The notes below the pieces were generated by a model. That model did no database searches. It saw only the letters and a program-made list of their open reading frames with translations, and was not told the DNA's origin. This document shows positions 48,840-62,220 of a stretch of DNA of 64,000 bases, in pieces (the first letter of the stretch is position 1; each line of letters begins with the position of its first letter). The stretch comes from Hanleya hanleyi (Eukaryota; Mollusca; Polyplacophora; Lepidopleurida; Hanleyidae), in the NCBI GenBank assembly GCA_036873755.1, contig JAVTVY010020589.1, positions 1-64,000 on the forward strand. Reading direction: 5' to 3'. Position numbers and translations under genes: made by a program.

Positions 48840-50520
48840 TTAATTGAACACCGGGGGCGCCACCAGTCGACAAAAAAAAATGGCTGACAACTGCAAAAAA
48901 TCTGGTGGATTTGTTCATGTTAAGCTAGAATTATGGAGGTTTGAAGAACTGTATTGCAGATGGTGATGAGTGCAGCTAGTGATATGGTAAGTAAATTATA
49001 AATATAACTATAATTTTTCTGTTTTTCATAACTTAATAAGCAAAGAACTGAGCTGAACAGTGATGTAGACCTGGGAGTATCAGCTATTATTATCAACAAG
49101 TTTCCCTTGACTTGGCATATTAAAAACTTGATATTGGCCTCAATAGATATTGCTATATCTGCATGGACTGCAGGTTGAAATAATGTACTTCACCTTATAA
49201 TTGCAGTCAAATTTAATGGGCCAGCATGGCTTTCACAAAGAAATATCCATATCTCTGTCTCAATATCACTTTCAGATCTACCCAGGTTCCTTAGACAGTG
49301 TGGATTGCCTTTGTTATGATTGTGTGAATTGTCAGCGTGGAAACCCCAGGCTTGGGGACCTCATATGAAGATTTCCATGCACCCCTGCAGGAAATCCCCT
49401 GAGGGTGAGATATTTTTATCACAAAACTGCTTGTATACTTCCTGTTCATGTCAAAACAGGTGGATTTAACTGGTTGGGGAGATGGTAGCTCTAAATAAAT
49501 TATCTTGTTTTGAATTGTTTATCGATTTATAAAATTTATTGATTTTTGTTCCTTGCAGAATATTGTAGAATATTTCCATACCAGATTTTTGACAAAATGG
49601 TAAAGAAATGTTTTAAAATATATTGATAATAAAATGTAAGCATAAACCTTTTTTTTTACTGTAATCAGAAAAAGTATAATCAATTATGATTTAGACTTTT
49701 CATCATTATAACAGGTTATATTTTCCTTGTCTATTGATTGCACTATTCATATACCAAAGCTAAGGATCTTCACACACTTCAAATGTACATTTCTACCCAC
49801 ATCGTGAGAAATGAGAACTTTTCATTTCATACATTTATTTCATTTCAAAAATTTAAGAATACAATTTGTAGTTAATAAGCATTTATTTGTTATTTGAAAC
49901 CCTGTATGGAAATTTAGTTGAACCAGAAATTAACAAAGACAAATTATAAAAATTCACATGATTGTTTCTCTTCAATTCTAATGGCTTCTTACATTGTATA
50001 TACTTTCATATTCCAGAATACAGCCGCTACAAGGAACTCGGCTCACTTCGACTGATGGGAAATTTAATGAGCACACCTAGGTATGGTTGATTTCTTCATA
50101 GTGTATATTGGTTAGAACATCACACAAACTGTTTATCTCCCTTGTTGTATATCATGGAGTACTAAAGAAAGGATAATAGACATCTTCATCAATCTTTTGT
50201 AAATCGTAGGGATGTGTTTCATTCTTTACCCTTTATGGTAGTCAACCTATTCAATCATCCCGAGTGTATTAAAAAAAGAAAAACTGGATTGCATGTCATA
50301 TGGAACCATATATACAACTGATCAGGTTTTAATTATATGCATGTATTTATCGCCACAGGCCAAGAAGTTCACAATTCGGACTGGTGGGTTTCAGCAAAGG
50401 TTGGATTACGTCCAAGTGGATCTCAGGGCAACTAAAGCAAACTATCCTTCGAAAGATCTGCTGCTTCAAGTTCAAGTTGAATAATAATACTAATACTGCA
50501 ATAAATTCTCATACCAAAGA
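48840..50520 (+). ncRNA. Possible spliced transcript inside the transposon
   Basis: A GC-richer start (CACCGGGGGCGCCACCAG, 48849 on) is followed by a donor-like GATATG|GTAAGT near 48988. Acceptor/donor pairs frame exon-like blocks: TTGCAG|...|GTAAAG (about 49560-49600), TTCCAG|...|GTATGG (about 50017-50081), and CCACAG| at about 50360. A terminal AATAAA lies near 50502. Joined blocks give no long frame with consistent phase, so a non-coding RNA or decayed captured gene is more likely than a protein. Confidence 0.25.
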
Positions 50521-51182
50521 CTGCATGTAAATACGTATATGGTAATGTGCTGTATTTTGTCTCAAGGATTTGTGCTAGCGGTTATATAAACTACACGTTT
50601 CTTGTTAAGAACCATCAGGTTTATTGTAAATATTTTATGATGTACTATTTTGTCTCACTCTGTGTTTTCTCTAGATAAAATGTTCTGTACTCAAATATAT
50701 ATTTGTGTCTTCTTTTCCGGGAAAGTGAAGAGCTCGTGGCCATACCTTTCATTACACGGATTTGCTGTGATACTAATAAGGTACTTCAAGAGCACTTCAG
50801 AAGTGCTATGAAAGGTATTCTTCTGTAGAAGTGTGGATGAAGTGCCTTGCCATATAAGGACATTGAAGTGCCTCAAATATTCTAATTAGGCACTTCAAGA
50901 GCACTTCAGAAGTGCCTATGAAGGTTACCCTTCGTTGGAAGTGTCGATGAAGTGCCTTTGCAGTACTTAATTAACATATTTGAGGCACACTTCAAAAGTA
51001 CTTCCAAGTGACTTCATTGTGACTTCAATGCCCTTATATGGCATTGCCACAAAACAATACCCACACTGCAAGCACACTTCTGACTTTGAGCCTTGCACTT
51101 CAAGGTTAAAATATGGCCACACTTTAAAGTTACTTCAAAGTTACTTCAAAGTTACTTCAAAGACACTTCTGGACAGTAAGGG

Positions 51183-52035
51183 AAAACAAGTTCACAGCTT
51201 GAGGTGAAAAAACACCCGCCCCGTGGAAATGGCAACTCCGAGAAAAATTCCAACGACATTTAGAAACTCATCCGTTTATAAGTGAGTGAGTTAGGGTTTA
51301 AAGTCGCGTTCAGTGCTATTTCGGCCATATAGCGACGATATAACTAACAACGATATGATTAGCTGGACATGTGTGACTATCCATGTACAGTCATCATGTA
51401 GAGGAAATTAATCTTCCCTTCGTGGCAACAGACATGGTACAAAACTCATGCTGCTCACCCACTTGGGGGCTCCTTTCATAATCTGTCAGTTTGTGAATAC
51501 GAGTTTCATCAACAGATATACGACCAGTATAATGGTTCTGCTAATGTCGAACTTGACGGTATATATATCCGACCGTTTCACTGAAACCGAGATCTGGTCA
51601 ACCGGAGTTATAACTTCTGTCAATCAGAATACCGACAACCGGGTAAGCGGAAAAAACGCATCAAGCGAAAATACTCTCTTTTCTCGTGGATGTTCGCTTG
51701 TAAACGGCAAAAATTACAACACATATAAGGGAAGTGGGAAGAGGTGCCGACATACTGACTGCGTCACATGACTTCACAGAATAGTCTTCTGGTTAACCTA
51801 TTCTAAAGCACATACCAAGAATCTAACAATTCGTGATATGTGTTGTATCTCAGGTACTTGAGTGTCTGAGTTGATTGTTATGTTTTAAACATCATGTCAT
51901 CGAAGCCCATACATCATTTGGTGAGCCTTAATGTTGATTATCGAGACCTGTTTTGATAACAGCAGGGACATAATAGGCTAGTGTGACGGACCTAGTGGCG
52001 GTGCATACAAGATTTAGACTCCTTTAGTTCGTCAG
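51183..52035. other. Gene-free stretch with short repeat and half of a distant inverted pair
   Basis: A GTGAGTGAGTTAGGGTTTAAAGTCGC short repeat lies at 51281-51340. Bases 51712-51850 are the inverse of 61235-61375 (CATATAAGGGAAGTGGGAAG; AGTCTTCTGGTTAACCTATT). Confidence 0.6.
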
Positions 52036-52285
52036 TGCCTCTCGGGAACACCTTTACTAGTGCCTCTCGGGAACACCTTTACTAGTGCCTCTCGGGAACA
52101 CCTTTACTAGTGCCTCTCGGGAACACCTTTACTAGTGCCTCTCGGGAACACCTTTACTAGTGCCTCTCGGGAACACCTTTACTAGTGCCTCTCGGGAACA
52201 CCTTTACTAGTGCCTCTCGGGAACACCTTTACTAGTGCCTCTCGGGAACACCTTTACTAGTGCCTCTCGGGAACACCTTTACTAG
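52036..52285. repeat. Perfect 25-bp x 10 array
   Basis: Ten identical units starting TGCCTCTCGGGAACACC at 52036 and every 25 bases to 52261. The monomer exists once in each family-A copy (near 14451, 17342 and 25446) in diverged form. Confidence 0.95.
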
Positions 52286-52720
52286 CAATCGTACTGAGTG
52301 ACGAAGAGAATATGCCGCAATGTTACCATCATCAGGAATCCGTGATAGAAACCCTCTAGATAATTGACAACTCTTCCCCGTTGACCTAAATTGAAGTTGA
52401 AATGTCCGCTAAAAGATTACCGGTCGCGTCGCGCCGACTGATATGATGCTCAAAATGTTTTGCCGTAATTGAAAAGTATTGACTTCCCTATGTTATTCAT
52501 TGGATGTATCAAATTCGACAAAAATGGCGCCTTTATGTCGGTTGTTTTCCAATTGCATCGCACATCATTTGAGACTGTTCTCGTCATTGCCATATATTGT
52601 TTTCTATTCTTTTCGGATCTCTGAATCACAACAGTCGAATCCCAGTTTAACAGTGAAAAAACTCTGTGAATTACAGATTGTAAACCATGAGATGTTATTT
52701 TGAAGATTTGGGCTCGATTA
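52286..52720. repeat. Family-A dispersed repeat, partial copy
   Basis: Contains AAAAATGGCGCCTTTATGTCGG and GAAAAGTATTGACTTC, as in copies 1 and 3. Confidence 0.6.
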
Positions 52721-54860
52721 TATGTTCAGGCGGTATAGTACATGTATCCTTTACCCAGTTTAGCGGGCGTAACTTCCTGACCAGTCACATGGCAGATGTG
52801 ATTCTATGAATTTATCTAATTGATGGAGCAAGAAAAAATAGCTTTCCTGTCCGTCTCTAACATGTTTCCTTCACGGGTTGTTAGTTCTGATGTAGGTTCT
52901 TATGCTAGATCGTATCAACAGGATACAGAATCAACTGTGCCTGCGGATATTAATGATGTGTGATTTCAATTACGTTGCTCTGTGCAAGGCTGTGTCATTT
53001 TTCTTAGAACAAGGGTCTTGTTTGTTTAACTATAAGCATGGACAATGCTGTTTCTAGATAGACTTGAGATCACGTGTCCCTTGAAGCACATCCGTGTTTC
53101 ATTGTACAAAGAAAAGAATTATTTTATTGGCTTCTGGGAACTACTCTGTGTTTGAAATTAGATTGTCATATATGCAGTATGTCGATGTCCATCAACTAAT
53201 AAAACATTACATTGTTTCAAACAACGTCTCGTGGCTTGTATGGGTAAACTTCAGAGGCAACCTAAAGTAGAATTTTGGAAACGTTCCCTTTAAGGTTGTA
53301 TGTGTGGATTCTTCAGGTGAGACTACACCACAAGGCATATAGTATCGTAATTACCTGTCAAAATTCACAAGATGATTATAAAATATTTACATACCACTTT
53401 CTGAACCTCTCTAGATGAATTCAACCAGAATGAGCTTTTAAAGTCCATGTCAGTTAATGTGATCAGACGATAACATCAAAACTATCAAAGTAAAAGAACT
53501 GTTGATCGCTCCAGCTAGCTTGTTTCTATTGAACTATGTTACTGGCCTTTAGATTACTATTGGACGACGGCTGAATATTGAATGCCAGATCTGACACTTG
53601 TATATAGAGTATACAATCGCATGCTTTGGTTGTAAGAAATACTCCCAGTTACGTCTGTGGAAACATGGCGTTGTTATAATGACTGGTGAAATTGGTCCTA
53701 CTAAAATAGAGAAATAAAACCTTTACATACTTGACATATACTTTACATTCTTACATATTCGTTGCCGCAATATTTTTGGACTATGTTAGCCATAGCTGGC
53801 AGAGCCCTATGTAATGCACATTATCCTTCTCCATCTCCTCCTCCTCCTCCTCCCGAATTTCCTCATTTAGTTCCCTTAGCTACCTTTATAACTGGAACGT
53901 TTGGGATCTTCTCCAAATAATGGAGTGAAACTTTTTATTTGTTCGCCAGCTATTTTGGATTGTTTGCCAGGAAATGGATTACAGGTAAGCTTGCTATTAT
54001 GACAGTCATCCATTATGGCCGTTTTATTTCCTTGCACGCACAGCGTTCACGGAATTGAACAACATTTCACTGGTTTGAACAGGTGATTATTAATTCTTCC
54101 TGATAAAATGAAATTCAAAGAAAATTCATCATATTTTTACATCTCAAATTCTGTCGGGGGATTTGAAATTCAAGTCCAACAAATAAGGGGAAATGCCTGA
54201 ACCACCTTTTATTACTCACATCATCATTATCCTGAAACAAGGGGCTCTGAAACAAATATCACTCTCTACCATTACCATAAATCTACATTTATTTACCATT
54301 ATTGGAAGACGCAATTGAAGTGAATAAAGTAGACCATGTTTCTCACACAAATAAACTTCTCAAACCTATCAGAAATTTGATCAGTGGACTAAATAATGGC
54401 TGAATAATATACACAAGGTAAATTTACAGTTTCCTCGCAAAATTGATCTATTTCGCAAAACGGCGATAATAGAAATGTTGCTCACTCTTGGACATCCTAA
54501 AAAATGGGCGTTTCATCCGGGACGTAGGGGCAACCTAAATCAGCTTTGGTCACGAAAAGCACACCAAAACTGCTTCCTGAATAGCAGAATTCTCTCCCAG
54601 AGTTTAAATTCAAAATATTATCTATTCGTTTCAAAAAGCCCCAAAAAACCTTGAATAAACGTTCACAAAACCATGCTAACCCATATAGCTTGTGTTCATG
54701 TGGAGCTGAGAAAAGGCAGCAATTTGCTAGGGCCATATGTTCCTGACGGTTCAACTGTCGCCGGCAAATTTGTGTTATATTTCAGATCACCCATGCTTAT
54801 ACACCATTTATCAAATATGTATGATGAACTATCGTCCATAAACAGAGGTGTGTGAAGACA
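52721..54860. other. Gene-free stretch
   Basis: Weak family-A and family-B similarity near 53400-53640 (TTGGACGACGGCTGAATATTG). A CTCCTC microsatellite lies near 53828. No supported gene. Confidence 0.4.
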
Positions 54861-57150
54861 TTGGCATAGACAGGCTGGCGAATGGTTTAGTTGGACAGTG
54901 TCTCCAGGGTTAGCAACATCTGTATGTATTGAATGCTATAAACTCAAATGAAAGCGGTATCTGAATCCTGTGATAGAACCCTCTAGACAATGAGAAACAT
55001 GTCCCTGTTGAGCCATATTGTAGTCGAATTGTCCGCTCTCAGACTAGCGGATCCGTTTCCAAGTCGGGTGTTGTAATTCCCGGTAAATTGACCATAACTG
55101 AAAAAGTCTATCGTATGCATTTGCAAGTATCAAAATTTACAGAAACGATACCTTGGCGTCATTGGTTGTTTTATTTCCATGATCCCTTAGTTTTGTTTAC
55201 TGCTTTAGTTACTCGCCCTTGCGCCAATTTTGGAATCACAACAAATGCAAGCAGAAATTTTTCCAGAGCAGTAAAGCAGCATTCTGTCTCCTACTAACTA
55301 CCACATGCAATGCATTTCAAATAATCGTACAAGATTTCCTCAAGCTATTGAATTGTTGAAATGTTAGTTGATGTCTATTCGACTTACCGTCTTTCTATAA
55401 TCAGGGTAATAATGCTAATTGCTAAAGCTAAAGTTTAATTGTGGTATTTTTTGTAACTTTTTACATATAATTATGTTAAAGCTCTTTACTGTAATGTGAA
55501 TTTTGGGGACCCAGGTCTATCATGCCTATAATAGACTCTGTGGCATTATATATGAAGCGCAATTGTTTCCTGTTCTTGTAAATTGATACCCCTAGGCATG
55601 TAATCACTATCTTTGTAAATTCTACGTCATTCTTTGTACCTTAAATAAAAATGAGTTGATGTTTACATAATATATCAACAAATTTGAATTATAATGTACT
55701 GCAAAGCATCGTTTCTGACGCCCCGAAGCTTACATTGCTTTGGCATCAGGCGTGGGTGATTGTTTATATGCCGTGACCAACTTTGCCAACCAGTGAAAAG
55801 TAATTTTTATACCACCGATTAAAAACTACTACAAAATTATGGGATTACAACACACATGCGAGACAAATAAAAAAATTATATTTCAATCACATGCCACTAG
55901 GGCTGATTGTAATGGACGAAACTATATTCACAGGACACACACACAAACTATTTTATGTAAAGCTCAACCGAGAGAGAATTCAACATGGGAAAGCTGTTAC
56001 GCTTGTGACGATGTATAATGTGGTTCTATTGATATTCGTAGCATGCTGTATTGACAATCCGTTGAAGAGATAATCTTGACATGGAAGTCATAAACGCCGT
56101 GATCGCATTTGAGATAACCCATCATATTTGTCTTTTAATCGAATATACAGATATACTTGATGCATTCTGAGTATTCGTAACTTATGAGAATAAATACAAT
56201 TTTTCAAACGGCACCTAGTCACTTGTGAGAAGATCGCCTTCTGATCAGGTAATAGTTTTTTCCGGAAATGATAATAATTCTGAACTGCGACAAAAGTCTC
56301 AAAGATCCCACTGGACATAGCGTGGAAAAATGGCATTCGATTACGACGCATAAATAGCATGCCGTATTGTTCAACATTGATACATCAACAGTTTAAATTG
56401 TGTTATGACAATATATCTTTGAACACTGATTTGCACGCTACATTTTTCCTACATAAAGCTCGCGTTTTTAACATTTCACTTGCACCGAGCGGCAATCGCA
56501 TTCCCAGTATAACCAAGTTAACCTGTGGACGGCCTTGGTCCATGTTAAGGAAAGCGGGTACCATCGACATTGACAGGCCTGTAATCCACCGCTGTCAACC
56601 TTAATGTCCTTATTACAGAATAGCCGGTTATTAGAGCATTAGATTTGGAAAATGAAGCTGAATATAGGACAGAGATTAGCCGTTTGAGTTAAATTGGTTA
56701 TGCCGTACCAGAAAAATCGTTAACCGTGTCGGTAAGGTTAATCAATGATCGAGTTCAAATCTCAAAAAGAATCTTTGAAAGGCGTTCTCGTGACAGTAAT
56801 TTGACTTCAGATCGTGACTGATGGCGGCGACTTGATGTATTGCTTTTATATCGCTTATTGGGGTAAATGGGACCAGCTGATTTAGCTATTGTCCACATAT
56901 ATCGACCTTTAACCTGGAGTTGCTCCTCTCTTCCAAAGAAATATTTTGTGTTTATTATCACTCTGTTTTCTACCAAAATGGGTTCAGTTATTCGTGCGAA
57001 AAGAGGGTTTGGTGTGAAAGATTCTGAATAAAACGCCATCATGCATAATTGTTTGTTGTTTTTTTCCGCAAGAAGATTGATATTACATACCGGCGGTAGC
57101 TAACATAGAGTCTTCTTTTTTGTGACGGGGACACTACGAGGTCCACCAAG
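54861..57150. other. Degenerate family-A sequence, then gene-free stretch
   Basis: 54880-55250 carries faint family-A phrases (ATGAGAAACATGTCCC, GCGTCATTGGTTGTTTTATTTCC). From 55490 to 55660 a 3' UTR-like tail with AATAAA may be an old LINE end. No supported gene. Confidence 0.35.
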
Positions 57151-57159
57151 GGATCATTT

Positions 57160-57720
57160 CTAATGGGTACTAATTGTGCACCCCATTGACTGACCTATAC
57201 GAATATACTATATGACTATATGCAGACGCTTTCAAAGCCCGTTCCTCCTCATCCACAAAACGCTATATAGACGATCTTCTCGATGTGTGAGATAATTGCT
57301 ATATAAATGATGCTGTAAAGGATATATATCCTCCTTCGCTGGATTTGAAGGAAACTGCAGATAGCCCTAACGGTATACCATATTTAGACCTATATCTGTA
57401 CAGAAATGAAGCGGGCCTGGTCCCTCGTAAGCTTTACAACAATAGAGATGATTACAATTTCGACATCGTAAGCTGTCTCTTTCTGGACATGATATTCCAG
57501 TGGGACCTGCAAGTGGAGTATAAGCATCTCACCTAATAGCATATTCTAGATCATGTGTTAAATGTGAAGACTTTAATCAACGTCACAAAACTTTATTGCA
57601 GAAACATATAAAACTGGGCTATACCACCAAGCGCCTCCATTCAGTTTCCCAAAGTTGGCGATACATATCGCATTCTGATAGCAAAATACGAGCGTAGCAT
57701 GCAAGATCTATGGCGTTAGG
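57160..57720 (+). pseudogene. Reverse transcriptase remnant
   Basis: Reads MGTNCAP at about 57163, then after a frameshift LTDLYEYT, and in frame from 57261 RYIDDLLDV with the RT catalytic YxDD box. An in-frame stop is followed by DIYPPSLDLKETADSPNGIPYLDL and KLYNNRDDYNFDIV; after a second frameshift come IPVGPASGV and HLIAYSRSCVKCEDFNQRHK. Order and motifs match a widespread animal RT family, possibly Penelope-like; the clade is not certain. Two or more frameshifts and two or more stops make it dead. Confidence 0.6.
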
Positions 57721-58980
57721 TTTTGTACCGTAATTTGTGTCTAATTCCGCTTAACCCTGGGCTATGAACCCCTTTACTTCAAGATCCTCATGGTGAATAG
57801 TCACAATCAAAGCGTGACTGAGATACATCATCCTCTAGATAACGATTTTACTGCGAAAATCATATAGATAAGTAATACTGATCAGCGATAAGGATTTGAT
57901 ATTTTTGGAACATCATGATGTCTTTCCTCTATCATGAAAACTGTTGACCGCACCTCTCTTGCAGGAAACTGGCCTATTATATATATACCATGATTATTTT
58001 GTTTTTGTATAAATGCATCAAAATCGCAACACTCCTATCTCTACCCATGTTAAAACCTTAAGACGTGTTTTTCATGCAGATATTTGCATCGTCCCACGAT
58101 CTCTATTCTGGGATAAATTGATCCAGCAACCCATTGTCAGGTAAAACGCTACTTTTAAACTGAAAGAATTCCTTGATACTAATTCGTATACTATATAGTC
58201 TCAGTAACGTCACGTCGGTATTGACGACAAAATGAAGTCCATGTTATTTGGGGATGAAAACGGTTGAATATCCACGAAAAATTGAGAATGATATTGTTTA
58301 TATTAGAATGGACAGGTTTATCAACCTACTTACTGTATTCTAAGTATACTAAACTGTAATAGCATCAAACCTTTATCTCAACTTGACAATTGACGAATAT
58401 ATCTTGCTATAGATTCGAATGTGCATGTTTGATCACTGAACCATTACCGGTACCATGAAATAAACTGGCATGGTCATAATTACGAAGACTTCAAACTGAG
58501 CAATCGTTTCTGGGGCGAACACATGTGCTGATTATACAGTTTGTCTTGACGTGAAAATCTCGTATCTCCTGTTTAATTAACTCGATAGTAGACTATTATT
58601 ATGTGCTCATCTTGGTCAGAAAAAAGTAGGATGATTTTGAAGAACACAGCGTGAAAAAAACTTGATCTAACGAAAACATGCTGCTAGAGTATCTAATAAG
58701 CGACTGTGTAGAGAATAAGAATAAGAGTTCTTGGACCAAGCAGATATGCCTTTTTTCATCCACAGAAAACCGAACTAACGTATAAGCAAAGCTGGATGGA
58801 ACTATTATTTCGACGTCTAATGGTAAACATTAGACCAACTTTAGAAGATGGACAAGATGTGTAATGCATGGTCTGGTAAATACTGGAATTAACCAAGACA
58901 ACATGATGGGTTAGACGTGTATCGACTAAGTGCACGTGTACTAGTATATAAACACATTAAAGAACACTGCAACTGAGAAT
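57721..58980. other. Gene-free repeat remnants
   Basis: A relict of the 26.9-28.6 kb array near 57745 (CTAATTCCGCTTAACCC) and a family-B piece at 57870-58000 (GATTTGATATTTTTGGAAC). Nothing else was recognised. Confidence 0.45.
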
Positions 58981-59253
58981 TTGGAACGTGAAGGTTTTCA
59001 TACCATAATTATGGAACTCCATGATGCATTATGTTTGTTCGACGTACCATTAGCACAAAACTACATATTCTTGCTATACGTTCTGCAAAGATTTAGTCGG
59101 TGTATTTTCATCATCTCTAGTCATGGTTTGTCTGATATGGTTCATGATGGAGGACGAATTGGCCAGGAGGAAGACCATTTTATTAATATGCTTTCCGAAC
59201 AGCCTTCGCGACCTCAAGACCTTTCCGAATATGCCCGTATTCGGGCGAATTAG
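58981..59253 (+). pseudogene. TIR-domain-like fragment (weak)
   Basis: An open frame without ATG (TTG at 58981; open a little upstream as TENLEREGF). NLEREGF, an LHD at the place of the RD box, VPLAQNYIFL and then FSRCIFIISSHGL follow the order of a TIR domain (LExxGF, RDxxPG, xxI, SRRxIxVLS). The PG of box 2 is missing and the rest of the domain does not follow. It could be a decayed TLR or MyD88-like exon, or chance. Confidence 0.25.
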
Positions 59254-61234
59254 CCAAGTAATGTGTTGTATAGTTCAGCCCCTCTGATTGTGTTGATCTC
59301 ACATGCTCGTATCCGTATTTATTTTGACTTAAGAGACGCCTCCATGCCGTTTCTCTCTTGAACTTTAAATAGTTTGCCCTGCTGATTTCTCCCCCAAATA
59401 AATTAGACCCTCGTCAAAATATACCGAGATCTCAAGAAAGTGGAGATTCACACTCGAACGCCATCCGTTCACTGACACTCATTTTAACCGGACGGTTTGA
59501 GTAATAGCTGTACTACCCACACATGTAACCCAACTTCTTTCACTCATCTTAGTTCTTCAGTGTGTCGTCTCTACATATGGCCGCCGATGGATCGTACAAA
59601 ATTGCATTACTTCTGCCGCTAACGGTAGGTATCGCATGCGACTAGCATGCGACTAGCGGTTCACCAGTAATTCTCAAAGTGAACAACTCTATCCCACAAA
59701 CCAACAGAAATAACATATTCGTGACGTGAGTAGCTTGGAGCGATGACAACAACAACGCTGATTTATCAGCATTGTTTTATTGATTTGAGATCGATTAGTC
59801 AGCATTGTTTTATTGATTTGAGACGAGGTCGTGTGATTCTAGGTAACTAACATTTTTATTTACATATCTTCACAATAAAACTGAGATCCAGAATGGAATC
59901 GTCCGTAAAAAATGCGAGCGAATTTTATTTTCGTGGGTTTCATCCAAGGCGTCCCATTTAGTATAAGTTCAAAGAAATTTAATCGTTCAGGAGTTTACGA
60001 AACATTCATTCCGTCTAGCCAACCTCATATGTCTTTCTGCGTGTTTGAGTATCCGTCTATAGACTACGAATAAACATGCCGTGTTGGTGTGTAACGGGTG
60101 GAAGTACATTGGACAGTGTCTTCGTTTGTGATCGTAAACATGATTAAAGCGGCACCAACGGAAGACATGTAATGGTCTGTGTGGCTCGAACTGTCTATTT
60201 ATAATTACGACATACGGGAAGCCAAATCGTAGGAATGTAACATGCAATCTTTATGCTTCTTCTCTGGATTCTGGAGAACCCTGTGATCTGGACATGGCGA
60301 CCTTTGTTACACAGGTTATTGGAATTAATTCGAACATCCATATGATCACTGTTGATATTATCCATTCATCATTTTGGGTTCCTTAACAAACTGAACCTTC
60401 AACCGCGGGTTTGCATCTGGGTCACAACATTCAGAATACTGAGCTCTATCTTTTTTGGACACATCTAATATAAGCTATGTTTGTGGGTTGGGGTCGCTGA
60501 TATAAACGACGAAATCCTGACTACTGTTACCTACGACCAGGTCATCTAAACTGGTGTGGGTTTTACTTGCATTATCACCGTGACTTACCTGCGAGAAAGG
60601 GGAGTACAACTCACTCCATAGTAAATAATCTAGTTTTGACAACCAGTATCTCTCATAAGTCTCGGATGGGATCTGTCTGACATTGGCTCTGCGCCTGATC
60701 ACCAATGCCACACAATTCCCTTCCAAGACTCATGAGAGACTAGGTTATCTAATAAGAGATGAGATTTATTTGCATTATCAGTATGTGTGGTTGAGTTATC
60801 TGAGAGTAAGATGGACCTCAATGGCACCAGATGACAGTGGATCTACTAGATATACAAAATTAACATTAGAAACACAAACGAGAATTGCTTATCTACACAT
60901 GGTTCCTTGATTCTATGATGGAGACAAAACCAGGTGACACACTCGATTCCGTGTCAGCCTACTATATTAGCATCGTACGAGTTGGAAAGCAACCAGATCG
61001 ACTTCGTCTACCCAGGAAGTCCGGCTTTCAAATGTATTGTATCAAGTAATTATCGTAATACGTTTCGGCTTCATGACCGATGCTAGTAAATGCTTGAGGT
61101 ACAGAAGCAAATATTTGATCGAACGATGTCGGAATTGTAATCGTCTTTCTTGTGAAAGAACCGATGTGAAAGTTCCATTAGAACTCCATATCCATTGAAG
61201 GTGGATATGTAACATCCAAAGCGTACCTGAGATA
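59254..61234. other. Gene-free stretch
   Basis: A 34-bp tandem pair with CAGCATTGTTTTATTGATTT at about 59770 and 59803 (units separated by GAGATCGATTAGT). Frames at 59987-60247 and 60475-60910 are unrecognised and partly overlap on opposite strands. Confidence 0.4.
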
Positions 61235-61375
61235 CAACACATATCACGAATCGTTAGATTCTTGGTATGTGCTTTAGAATAGGTTAACCAGAAGACTATT
61301 CTGTGAAGTCATGTGACGCAGTCAGTATGTCGGCACCTCTTCCCACTTCCCTTATATGTGTTGTAATGTACATAG
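61235..61375. repeat. Inverted partner of 51712-51850
   Basis: Near-exact reverse complement over about 140 bases, e.g. AATAGGTTAACCAGAAGACT and CTTCCCACTTCCCTTATATG. Confidence 0.85.
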
Positions 61376-62214
61376 AAATAATCCAGAGCAAGGAGGTTGT
61401 GTTATAGCGGTTGGCGAATGAGAAGGAACGAACTTTTTCTTTTAATAATTCCTGCATAGAGTCGAGTGTATAAGGCAACACATATAAGTCTGGCGGATTG
61501 AGTCAACAACACTGATTTAGGCAGGGTCAAACCGTCTGCGACCACTGTAAGTTCAATTTTTTTCTCGCCGCGACCACTCAGTCACGTATTGTTTGACTGC
61601 AATGAGATCTATCTTCTGATCGGCCTTCAGGTTTTTATTTTTCGGTTCTCTATATATATTTAGGTCCCTTCGTCAAAAGTGTTTAAGGATGGTGACAAGA
61701 TGATTTTCCAACATGGCGGCACCTGCATACACGGGAGTTTGTTTGCTCTGATTCCTATTTTGGATTTCGTCGCCCCAGAGAATGAATTCTTCACAATATA
61801 CTGGACAGGTTATCAAATGGACTATAGACTATGTACATGTTTATGTGCCAAGTCACACAATAATAGCAAGAACATGTAGTTTGAGTATTTGAAGTGAGAA
61901 CACGTTGGCATTTTTGAATACGAGATTTGATTATACTGTTGAAGATTTGGTATAAAAAAATAACTTAGATCTCTGGGGACGAAAATCCCAATAATGGCAG
62001 GCCAGTACGGTGGCTTATTAGTGCCATCCAATAAAACTATACATTTTCCCTATGATTTCATGTTTCTCATAAGTTTAACTGTACATTTCTCTATGTTTGC
62101 GTATTTCTCTTCAATTCACCTCGCCTGTTTGATGATCAGTCATGCTGTTTTTATCCGAGATGAGAAATCAACAGGAAAACTTAAAATAAACGGCATTCAA
62201 TTCAAATTTACAAA
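61376..62214. other. Gene-free stretch left of the 20-bp satellite
   Basis: Two short frames (61679-61879 and 61994-62218) are unrecognised. AACATGGCGGC at about 61713 is an isolated YY1-like core. Confidence 0.35.
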
Positions 62215-62220
62215 CTAAAC

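Larger units (their letters stand above)
47577..51182. mobile_element. 3.6-kb DNA transposon with perfect 21-bp terminal inverted repeats
   Basis: Left end CCCTTACTGTCCAGAAGTG (47577 on) and right end its exact inverse (51162-51182). Both subterminal regions are packed with ACTTC/GAAGT motifs: three tandem units of roughly 90 bp near 47700-47965 and direct repeats of GCACTTCA at 50780-51170. No transposase frame is present, so it is non-autonomous. Flanks share only AA, so the target duplication is not settled and the superfamily is unknown. Confidence 0.8.
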
